From Terriglobus aquaticus (lineage in GTDB: Bacteria > Acidobacteriota > Terriglobia > Terriglobales > Acidobacteriaceae), in contig NZ_JAGSYB010000001.1 in the NCBI RefSeq assembly GCF_025685415.1, positions 2,542,001-2,606,000 of the forward strand: a stretch of DNA of 64,000 nucleotides. The letters run 5' to 3'. The number at the start of each line of letters is the position of its first letter. The stretch's first letter is position 1. This document shows, piece by piece, positions 1 to 7,535 of the stretch. Position numbers and translations under genes: made by a program. A model generated the notes under the pieces. That model was not told where the DNA came from, did not search any database, and worked only from the letters and a program-made list of their open reading frames with translations.

Positions 1-2725
1 CGAGGATCGCGCCCACGCCGGCCGATGGCAGCGTGGACAAAATCGTGATGGGGTGGATGTAGCTTTCGTACAACACGCCCAGCACGATGTACACGGTGAT
101 GAGTGCGGCCAGGATGAGCAGCGGTTCATTGCTGAGCGACGCTTCAAACGAAGCCGCCGTGCCCTGGAAGCTGGCATTCACACTGAGCGGCAGGTTCAGT
201 TCCTTCACGGCCTTGCCCACCTGCTTCACGGCATCGCCGATGGCGTACCCGGGTGCCAGGTTGAACGACAGGTTCACCGACGGGAACTGCCCCTGGTGCG
301 AGACGGCCAGTGTGGTGTTCGTCTGCTCAAAGTGCGTAAAGGTGCTGAGCGGAACCTGGGTGCCGTTGCTGCTCTTCACGTAGATGTTGTCGAGCGCGGC
401 GGGATTGCGCTGGAACTTGGGCGCGACCTCCAGCACCACGTGGTACTGGTTCTGCTGGGTAAACATGGTGGACACCTGCCGCTGCCCAAAGGCGTCGTAC
501 AGGGTGTCGTCGATGTTCTGCGGCGTGATGCCGAGGCGGGATGCCGTGTCGCGATCGATGACCAGGCTGGCCTGCAGGCCGTCGGTGGTCTGGTCCGTTG
601 CGACGTCGGCCAGGGCGGGCAGCGTCTTGAACTTCTGCAGCAGCAGATCGGAGTAGTGCACCAGCTCGTCCGAGTTGGCGTCCTCCACAGAGAACTGGTA
701 CTGAGTGCGGGCAGTGCGAGTGTCGACGGTCAAATCCTGCAACGGTTGCAGGTACGCCTGGATACCTTCCACCTGGTTCAGCTTGGGCTGCAGTCGGCGG
801 ATCACGGCCACGGCGTCGGACTTGCGGTCTTCTTTGTCCTTCAGGTCGATTTGGATGCGGCCGGAGTTGAGCGTGTTGTTGGTCGCGTCGATGCCGATGT
901 ACGAGCTGATCGATGCAACGTCAGGATCCTGCAGGATCTGGTACGCGAGTGCCTGCTGCTTCTGGCTCATCGCGGCGAAGCTGGTGTCCTGCGAGGTGTC
1001 CGTGATGGCAAGCAGCTCACCGGTGTCCTGCACGGGGAAGAAGCCCTTTTGCACGACGGCGTACATGAAGAAGGTGAGTGCAAAGGTCGCCGCGGTGACG
1101 AGCAGGGTGATCACCTGGTGGCGTAGAACGAAGCGCACGCCCACGGCGTACTTGGCGATAACCCAGTTGAAGAAGTCTTCGCTGCGCTTGTAGAACCGCC
1201 CCTTCTGACTGTCAGGGGTGTGGCGGAGCAGTTTGGCCGCCATCATGGGCGTGAGCGTCAGCGAGACAACAGCCGAAACCAGGATGGTCACGGACAAGGT
1301 GACCGCAAATTCGCGGAACAGCCGGCCCACGATGTCGCCCATGAAGAGCAGCGGAATGAGCACTGCAATGAGCGAAATAGTGAGCGAGAGGATCGTAAAG
1401 CCGATCTGCTCCGATCCCATCAGCGCTGCTTCCAGCGGCGAGTGCCCTTCCTCCAGGTAACGGTCGATGTTCTCGACCATCACGATGGCGTCGTCGACGA
1501 CGAAGCCGGTGGAGATGGTCAGCGCCATCAGCGACAGGTTGTTGAGCGAGTAGCCCAACAGATACATGACGCCGAAGGTGCCGATGATCGAGAGCGGCAC
1601 GGCGATGGATGGAATGATCGTGGCGCGCCAGGAACGCAGGAAGAGGAAGATGACCAGGATAACCAGGCCGATGGTGAGCATCAGCTCGAACTGGACGTCT
1701 TTGACGCTCGCGCGGATCGTGTTGGTTCGGTCGGTGAGCACCTGCAGCTTGACCGAGCCAGGCAACGTGGCCTGCAGGCGTGGCAGCAGCGCCTGAATGC
1801 TATCGACCACGCCGATGATGTTTGCGCCGGGCTGCCGCTGGATGTTGACGATGACCGCAGGGTGGATCTGCGCGCCTTCGCCGTCTTCTGCGGCGCGGCC
1901 CATCCACGCTGCCTGGAACGCATTCTCCGCACCGTCGATCGCGTTGGCGACATCGCGCAGGTAGACCGGCGAGCCGTTGCGGTACGCAACGATGGTGTTG
2001 TTGTAGTCCTTGGCGGTGAGCAGCTGGTCGTTGGCGCCAATGATGTAGCTCTGGTGCGCTCCGTTTAGGTTGCCCTTGGCCTGGTCGACGTTGGCGCTGG
2101 CCAGGGCGGAACGCAGGTCCTCCAGCGACAGACCCTGCCCTGCCAAGGCGGTCGGATTTGCCTGGATGCGCACACCCGGCTTCTGGCCGCCCGCGATGCT
2201 GACCAGCCCGACGCCGGACATCTGCGAGATCTTTTGCGCCAGCACAGTGTCGGCAAGGTCTTCGACCTTGGTCAGCGGCAGCGTGTCCGACGTTAGCGCT
2301 AACGTCAGGATCGGCGCGTCTGCCGGGTTCACCTTGTTGTAGATGGGTGGGTTCGGCAGATCTTTCGGCAGGTAGCTTTGCGCGGCGTTGATCGCGGCCT
2401 GCACGTCCTGCTGGGCGACGTCGATGGACTCCGACAGATTGAACTGCAGCGTGATGATGGAGCCGCCACCGGACGAGGTGGAGGTCATCTGGGTCAGGCC
2501 GGGGATCTCGCCGAACTGCCGTTCCAGCGGTCCGGTCACGGCGGACGCCATCACGTCAGGGCTGGCGCCGGGGTAGAACGTCTGCACCTGGATGGTGGGG
2601 TAATCCACCTCAGGAAGGGCGGAGACCGGCAGCTGGAAGTAGGCGACCGCACCCGCCAGCAGGATCGCCACCATGAGCAGCGCCGTGGCAACCGGCCGAA
2701 GGATAAACGGGCGTGAGGGACTCAT
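1..2725 (-). CDS. RND multidrug efflux permease, MdtB/AcrB type (3' end beyond window)
   Basis: Inner-membrane proton-driven pump subunit that would export drugs or other small molecules through a periplasmic adaptor and outer-membrane channel. Reading the minus strand from the ATG at 2725 gives MSPSRPFILRPVATALLM, the usual start of the family, then the porter domain with LPEVDYPTI and GLTQMTS. The TM4 signature ISTGFVVDDAIVMVENI, with the paired Asp of the proton relay, lies near residue 405. About 908 residues are visible and the family is about 1,040 long, so roughly 130 C-terminal residues lie left of position 1. It is probably co-transcribed with the adaptor upstream (gap 134 bp). Substrate unknown; the sequence resembles MdtB/MdtC more than AcrB. 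Confidence 0.93.
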   Translation of the reverse strand, partial: MSPSRPFILRPVATALLMVAILLAGAVAYFQLPVSALPEVDYPTIQVQTFYPGASPDVMASAVTGPLERQFGEIPGLTQMTSTSSGGGSIITLQFNLSESIDVAQQDVQAAINAAQSYLPKDLPNPPIYNKVNPADAPILTLALTSDTLPLTKVEDLADTVLAQKISQMSGVGLVSIAGGQKPGVRIQANPTALAGQGLSLEDLRSALASANVDQAKGNLNGAHQSYIIGANDQLLTAKDYNNTIVAYRNGSPVYLRDVANAIDGAENAFQAAWMGRAAEDGEGAQIHPAVIVNIQRQPGANIIGVVDSIQALLPRLQATLPGSVKLQVLTDRTNTIRASVKDVQFELMLTIGLVILVIFLFLRSWRATIIPSIAVPLSIIGTFGVMYLLGYSLNNLSLMALTISTGFVVDDAIVMVENIDRYLEEGHSPLEAALMGSEQIGFTILSLTISLIAVLIPLLFMGDIVGRLFREFAVTLSVTILVSAVVSLTLTPMMAAKLLRHTPDSQKGRFYKRSEDFFNWVIAKYAVGVRFVLRHQVITLLVTAATFALTFFMYAVVQKGFFPVQDTGELLAITDTSQDTSFAAMSQKQQALAYQILQDPDVASISSYIGIDATNNTLNSGRIQIDLKDKEDRKSDAVAVIRRLQPKLNQVEGIQAYLQPLQDLTVDTRTARTQYQFSVEDANSDELVHYSDLLLQKFKTLPALADVATDQTTDGLQASLVIDRDTASRLGITPQNIDDTLYDAFGQRQVSTMFTQQNQYHVVLEVAPKFQRNPAALDNIYVKSSNGTQVPLSTFTHFEQTNTTLAVSHQGQFPSVNLSFNLAPGYAIGDAVKQVGKAVKELNLPLSVNASFQGTAASFEASLSNEPLLILAALITVYIVLGVLYESYIHPITILSTLPSAGVGAIL

Positions 2726-2859
2726 GCTGCGTGGACCTCTTGAATTCCTACCGGGGCACAGGCCCCGAGAGTACAACTTGACTCAGCGAACGGACGGCCG
2801 CCGCTCCCTCAGTGTGCTCGTCCTCGTCCCCTGCGCTGCAGAAGACGAGGCTGTGCAGC

Positions 2860-4545
2860 CTAGGGGTGCGACGCCCCGCTGCTGCTTCCCTGCTGGTTGG
2901 ACTGTCCACCCTGCCCGTTGCCGTCGGTCGACCCGCCATTGGCGTTGGGTGTGCCCGTCTGTGATCCCAGGCGGGTTGCGCCACTGCCCTGCGCGGCGCG
3001 CGGGTCAACTCCCGCCATGCCGGGTGAAGAGGTATTTCCGGGTTGCTGATTGTCCACGCGCTGCGCCGGCCGCGGGATAACCTTGCTGGTGCTGGTCAGC
3101 TTTTCCTCGCCGTCCGTGACCACGCGCTCACCGGCACGTAGACCGTTGCGGATCACCACGGTGGTGCCTTGGGTCAAATCAACTTGGACCACCCGCTCCT
3201 GCACGGGATAGCTGGTCTGGCGCATGGCCGAGTTGCCACCGTTCCGACCGCCCTTGCCACTGCCGCCGCTGGTGCTGGCACCACCGCTGGGGGCATTGGT
3301 CTGCGAGCCTGCCGAAGAGTGTGACGACGAAGACCTGCGGCCTGCGGCGTCACTCTGGTTGGCCATGGCCTGGGTCTGGTCGGGCGAGATGGGATGATCC
3401 ATATCCACGACGTAAACAAAGCTGCCCTTGCTGCCGGTCTGGAGAGCAGCGGCCGGGATGGTGAGGGCGTTCTGCCGTGTTTCCAGGATCAGCCGGATAT
3501 TCACAAACTGATTCGGGAAGAGCGCGAAATCATGGTTGTCGAACACTGCCTTCAGCTTCGCCGTACCGGTAGTGGTGTCGATCTGGTTGTCCACCGTCAT
3601 CAGCGACCCGGTCGCCAGCTTCGTCACGTTGTTGCGATCCCACGCCTCGACGGTCAGGTGGCGGCCACCCTTCATCCGCTCGAACACCTGCGGAAGCTGA
3701 TCCTCGGGAAGCGTAAAGATGACCGAAATCGGCTCGACCTGGGTGATGACGACCAGGCCGGTGGAGCTGTTTGCGGCAACCACGTTGCCGATATCCACCT
3801 GGCGCAGGCCGACCAGGCCGGAGATGGGCGAGGTGATGCGGGTAAACGCCAGGTTGACGCGCGCCGCCTGGATCGCTGCGCGGTCCGATTCAAGGGACCC
3901 GACTGCCTGGCCGGAGGTGGACTCCTGCGCCTGGGCCTGCTCCTTGCTGACCACGCCAGCGGCGTAGAGTTGGTTGTAGCGTTGCGCCTCTGCCTGGGCG
4001 TTGGCCGCGTTGGCCTGGTCACGAGTCAGGTTGCCCTGCGCCTGGGCAAGGGCTGCCTGGTAGGGCCGGGGATCGATCTCGATCAGCAACTGGCCCTGCG
4101 AGACGCGCTGGCCTTCGCGGAAGTTGACGCGCGTGATCTGGCCGTTTACCTGGCTTTTCAGGGTCACCGTGTTGTAAGCCGTGACCGTGCCGAGAGCGTT
4201 TAGGTAGATGGGCACCGGCCGCTGCTGCACCAGGTCGTAGGCAACGGGCACGGGCCGATTGGCCATGGCGCGCGCGCCGGAGGCCTGCTGCTGGTCCGCC
4301 GCCTTGTTGGTGCGGATGCGATACACCACAAACGCAACGGCTGCCGCGATGATCAGCAGGAGTATGACAACGCGTAGCCAGGACGAGCGGCGCTGGGGAG
4401 GCGGCGCGACATCGGCGCCCGGTGCTGGATGCTGGGCGGCGTCGTCGGGCAGACCGGTGGAGGCAGGAGAGGCATGCGCCGGTAGGGCCGGATGCTCAGC
4501 GGAGGCAGACCGATCAGTGTGCTCGCTGGGCGAGGACGGTGACAT
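2860..4545 (-). CDS. RND efflux periplasmic adaptor (membrane fusion protein), MdtA-like
   Basis: Links the inner-membrane RND pump to an outer-membrane channel. I place the start at the ATG at 4545 (MSPSSPSEHTD), preceded by AGAAGG; an in-frame ATG at 4623 would add 26 residues that overlap the palindrome upstream. The 561-residue protein has a short cytoplasmic N-terminus, one membrane anchor at about 58-78 (LRVVILLLIIAAAVAFVVY), a biotinyl-lipoyl-like half (LKSQVNGQITRV ... REGQRVSQGQLLIEIDP), a Gln/Ala-rich coiled-coil hairpin, and beta-barrel sequence (VEPISVIFTLPEDQLPQVFE). The last 150 residues or so are Ser/Gly/Asn/Gln-rich, longer than usual for this family and probably disordered. 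First gene of the two-gene operon with the permease. Confidence 0.9.
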   Translation of the reverse strand: MSPSSPSEHTDRSASAEHPALPAHASPASTGLPDDAAQHPAPGADVAPPPQRRSSWLRVVILLLIIAAAVAFVVYRIRTNKAADQQQASGARAMANRPVPVAYDLVQQRPVPIYLNALGTVTAYNTVTLKSQVNGQITRVNFREGQRVSQGQLLIEIDPRPYQAALAQAQGNLTRDQANAANAQAEAQRYNQLYAAGVVSKEQAQAQESTSGQAVGSLESDRAAIQAARVNLAFTRITSPISGLVGLRQVDIGNVVAANSSTGLVVITQVEPISVIFTLPEDQLPQVFERMKGGRHLTVEAWDRNNVTKLATGSLMTVDNQIDTTTGTAKLKAVFDNHDFALFPNQFVNIRLILETRQNALTIPAAALQTGSKGSFVYVVDMDHPISPDQTQAMANQSDAAGRRSSSSHSSAGSQTNAPSGGASTSGGSGKGGRNGGNSAMRQTSYPVQERVVQVDLTQGTTVVIRNGLRAGERVVTDGEEKLTSTSKVIPRPAQRVDNQQPGNTSSPGMAGVDPRAAQGSGATRLGSQTGTPNANGGSTDGNGQGGQSNQQGSSSGASHP

Positions 4546-4620
4546 AAACGAGGCAGACCTTCTGTTTTCCGAAATGGTGTGACACGACCCGGCCATCGCG
4601 TAGACGACGGCACGCTTTTG

Positions 4621-4634
4621 CAACTATATAGTTG
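4621..4634. promoter_or_regulatory. Perfect 14-bp palindrome CAACTATATAGTTG, candidate operator
   Basis: CAACTATATAGTTG reads the same on both strands and lies 75 bp upstream of the adaptor start, in the 273-bp gap between the divergent efflux operon and the HAD-UbiA gene. AT-rich perfect dyads in this position are typical of sites for small dimeric winged-helix repressors such as PadR or TetR proteins. No regulator gene is next to it, so the binding protein is unknown. Confidence 0.5.
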
Positions 4635-4818
4635 TACGTTTCAGCCGCGCCAGAGTTTCGCCCCACCCGCGTTCGGCGAATGTGCGCCGGGTACCGGCCC
4701 CGGTCGGGAGTGGGCGGCGTTGCCCGGGAAAGAGTCCATGGCAGGCAGGGCAGTTCACGGCGGATGCGCCAGGGCTCCTTATAATGCCCGTGAGCACAAA
4801 GAGCGGAGATCGGCCGGC

Positions 4819-6351
4819 ATGTTGGATCAAGTAGACAGGAACGTTGCAGATACGGGCTCCGTTCCGGAAGGTTTGCCGGCAGGGCACGAGGTCCCGCTGT
4901 GCGTGGACCTGGACGGGACTCTGGTAAAGAGCGACACGCTGGTCGACAGCATCCTTCTGCTGGCGCGGCAGCAGCCCCGGTCACCGCTGTCGTGGGCAGC
5001 CTGGGTGCGCCAGGGCAAGGCGGGGTTCAAGCGCGAAATTACCAGCCGCGCCGTGGTTGATGTGGAGCACCTGCCGTATAACCAGCCGCTTCTGCAGTTT
5101 CTACGCGAAGAGCATGCGCGGGGCCGTCGCATATACCTGGCCACCGCGGCGGATATCGGATTTGCCCAGCAGGTAGCGGATTACATCGGCCTGTTTACCG
5201 GAGTACTGGCGTCGGACGGCACGCTGAACCTGGCCGGTAAGAACAAGCTGGCAGCCTTTCAGGCGCAGTTTCCGGAGGGCTTCTCGTACATTGGCAACGC
5301 TATCCCTGACCGAACCCTGCTGCAGGCGAGCCACCAGCCCATGGTGGCGAATCCGCACGGCAAGCTGCGATCGGCCATGCGGCGGGACCGGGTGGTGGCG
5401 CACCGGGAGTTCCTGGATAGGCGCAAGCCCGTTAGTGCATTGCTGAAGGCGATTCGCATCCACCAGTGGGCCAAGAACACGCTGGTCTTCCTGCCGTTGC
5501 TGCTGGCGCACGAGCGCGGCGCCAACGTTGTGGGTGCGGCGGTGCTGGCCTTCTTTGCGCTGTCGTTCTGCGCCAGCGCTACCTATATCCTGAACGATCT
5601 TCTGGATATCGAGGCGGACCGCAGACATCCGCGCAAGCGCAACCGGCCGTTTGCGGCGGGCGACCTGTCCCCGTTTACCGGGGTGGCAGTTCTGGCGGTC
5701 TTCTTCGTCGTGGCGGTGGTGCTGGCGCTGCTGGTGCCGGTGATTTATCACGCCTTGCCCGGCACGCTGGGCGTGCACGAGGTGTTGGCGAAGCCCTACC
5801 GCTTCCTGGGTTGGCTCGCCCTGTACACGGTGACCACGCTGACGTACTCGTTCTACCTGAAGCGGCTGGCGCTGGTGGATGTGATCGTGCTGAGCGGTCT
5901 GTATACCGTCCGCATCCTGGCCGGGTCGGCGGCGACGAACATTGTCGTTTCCGCGTGGCTGGCGGCCTTTTCCATCTTCTTCTTTCTCTCGCTGGCCTTC
6001 GTCAAGCGCTTTGGCGAGCTGGAGTTGATGGTGGCGAGCAATCGCACGAAGGCCACCGGCCGCGGATACGGCACCGCCGACATCGAGCAGTTGCGAAGCT
6101 TTGGGACCAGCAGCGCCTTTGCGAGCGTGGTGGTCCTGACCATGTACATTAGCGGCCTGGCCGATGTGCTGTATGCACATCCTTCGCGGCTATGGCTTTT
6201 GGTACCTGTGCTGATCCTGTGGCTGTGCCGGGTGTGGCTGCTGGCCAGCCGCGGTGAACTGCACGAAGATCCGGTGGTGTACGCGATCACAGACCGAACA
6301 AGCTGGCTGCTGGGCGCAATCTCGGTAGGAATCGTTTGGTCCGCGCTGTAG
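4819..6351 (+). CDS. HAD phosphatase-UbiA prenyltransferase fusion (decaprenyl-phosphate phosphoribosyltransferase-like)
   Basis: Two-domain 510-residue protein. Residues 1-205 are a HAD-type hydrolase with the nucleophile motif DLDGTLVKSD. Residues 215-510 are a polytopic UbiA-family prenyltransferase with the first Asp-rich motif NDLLDIEADR and about eight hydrophobic segments. Such fusions are usually annotated as decaprenyl-phosphate phosphoribosyltransferase-like, acting on a polyprenyl phosphate in the membrane; the exact substrates here are an inference. The start at 4819 is chosen because GGAGAT lies 8 bases upstream; the open frame extends further 5' into non-family sequence. Divergent from the efflux operon. 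pheS follows after 62 bp on the same strand. Confidence 0.8.
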   Translation: MLDQVDRNVADTGSVPEGLPAGHEVPLCVDLDGTLVKSDTLVDSILLLARQQPRSPLSWAAWVRQGKAGFKREITSRAVVDVEHLPYNQPLLQFLREEHARGRRIYLATAADIGFAQQVADYIGLFTGVLASDGTLNLAGKNKLAAFQAQFPEGFSYIGNAIPDRTLLQASHQPMVANPHGKLRSAMRRDRVVAHREFLDRRKPVSALLKAIRIHQWAKNTLVFLPLLLAHERGANVVGAAVLAFFALSFCASATYILNDLLDIEADRRHPRKRNRPFAAGDLSPFTGVAVLAVFFVVAVVLALLVPVIYHALPGTLGVHEVLAKPYRFLGWLALYTVTTLTYSFYLKRLALVDVIVLSGLYTVRILAGSAATNIVVSAWLAAFSIFFFLSLAFVKRFGELELMVASNRTKATGRGYGTADIEQLRSFGTSSAFASVVVLTMYISGLADVLYAHPSRLWLLVPVLILWLCRVWLLASRGELHEDPVVYAITDRTSWLLGAISVGIVWSAL

Positions 6352-6413
6352 CTGAGCAAGCCGCCACGGTTCACCGGCCAGCGGAGCCGGGTCAGGTATC
6401 CTGAATCGCGACG

Positions 6414-7523
6414 ATGATTGACGGATCCACAGCAGAAACTACCGGCAGCGGCGACTCGCTGGACCTGGAGTTTTCGAAGCTCACAGAAGAAGTTCGCGCC
6501 GCTGCTGGCGCGCTGACCACGCCCGAGGCCAAGGAGCAGTTTCGGCTGGATTGGCTTGGCCGCAAGTCGGGCCGGCTGAAGACGCTAAGCGACGCCTGGC
6601 TCAAGTCCGCACCGCCCGACCAGAAGAAGTCGATCGGCATGCGATTCAACCAACTCAAGGCCGAGATCGAGGCCGCGTTGGACGCTGAAGTCGCGCCGGC
6701 CCGAACGAGCGCGTCCTCGCTTGATCTTTCCCTGCCCGGCATTCGCCGCGCCATCGGTGTGGAGCATCCGCTGACGCGCACCATGCGCGAGATGACCGCG
6801 GTATTTGCGGCGCTGGGGTACTCGGTCGGCATCGGGCCAGAGGTCGAGACCGACTTCTACAACTTTGAGGCGCTCAACTTCCCGCCGAACCACCCGGCGC
6901 GCGACACGCAGGACACGCTGGTCGTCGCGGACCAGGAATCCAAGCCGTTGCGCGAGCGCTACCTGATGCGCACGCACACCTCGCCCGTGCAGATTCGCAG
7001 CATGGTGGCAAACAATCCGCCGCTGCGGTTGGTCATCCCGGGCAAGGTGCACCGCAACGACGAGAGCGACGCAACGCACTCGCCCATCTTCCACCAGGTG
7101 GAGGGCTTGTGTGTCGATCGCGGCATCACCTTCAGTGATCTGAAGGGCACGCTGGATTACGCGATGAAGGCGTTCTTCGGATCGAGCGTGAAGACGCGCT
7201 TCTTCCCTTCCTTCTTCCCGTTCACGGAGCCAAGCGCGGACGTGCAGATTTCGTGCCCGTTCTGCGGACAGAAGGGCTGCCGCAAGTGCAAGTTCAGCGG
7301 ATGGATCGAGCTGCTGGGCTGCGGCATGGTCGATCCCGCCGTGTTTGCCGCGGTCGATGCGCGACGCGTGGAGAACGGCCTGGAGCCCGCGTATGACGTG
7401 CCGGGCATCAGTGGCTTTGCCTTTGGCATGGGCGTGGAACGCATCGCGATGATGAAGTACGGCGTGGGCGACATCGGCCAGTTCTACTCGGGCGATGTGC
7501 GGTTCCTCTCCCAGTTTGTGTAA
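6414..7523 (+). CDS. pheS: Phenylalanine-tRNA ligase alpha subunit
   Basis: Catalytic subunit of the (alpha-beta)2 phenylalanyl-tRNA synthetase; charges tRNA-Phe in the cytoplasm. The 369-residue protein has the N-terminal coiled-coil part (LGRKSGRL, Phe_tRNA-synt_N), then the class II core: motif 1 region HPLTRTMREMTAVF, motif 2 around HRNDESDATHSPIFHQVEG, and motif 3 GFAFGMGVERIAMMKYG. The linker CPFCGQKGCRKCKFSGWIE is Cys-rich, as in many bacterial PheS proteins. The length is slightly above the usual 330-350 because of a Ser/Thr/Glu-rich N-terminal stretch. pheT starts 12 bp downstream and its ribosome site overlaps the pheS stop, so the subunits are probably translated together. Confidence 0.96.
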   Translation: MIDGSTAETTGSGDSLDLEFSKLTEEVRAAAGALTTPEAKEQFRLDWLGRKSGRLKTLSDAWLKSAPPDQKKSIGMRFNQLKAEIEAALDAEVAPARTSASSLDLSLPGIRRAIGVEHPLTRTMREMTAVFAALGYSVGIGPEVETDFYNFEALNFPPNHPARDTQDTLVVADQESKPLRERYLMRTHTSPVQIRSMVANNPPLRLVIPGKVHRNDESDATHSPIFHQVEGLCVDRGITFSDLKGTLDYAMKAFFGSSVKTRFFPSFFPFTEPSADVQISCPFCGQKGCRKCKFSGWIELLGCGMVDPAVFAAVDARRVENGLEPAYDVPGISGFAFGMGVERIAMMKYGVGDIGQFYSGDVRFLSQFV

Positions 7524-7535
7524 GGACTCGACACT

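Noticed and set aside
5387-6727. Antisense and overlapping frames around the HAD-UbiA and pheS genes
   Set aside because: None shows family motifs; the sense genes account for the sequence fully.
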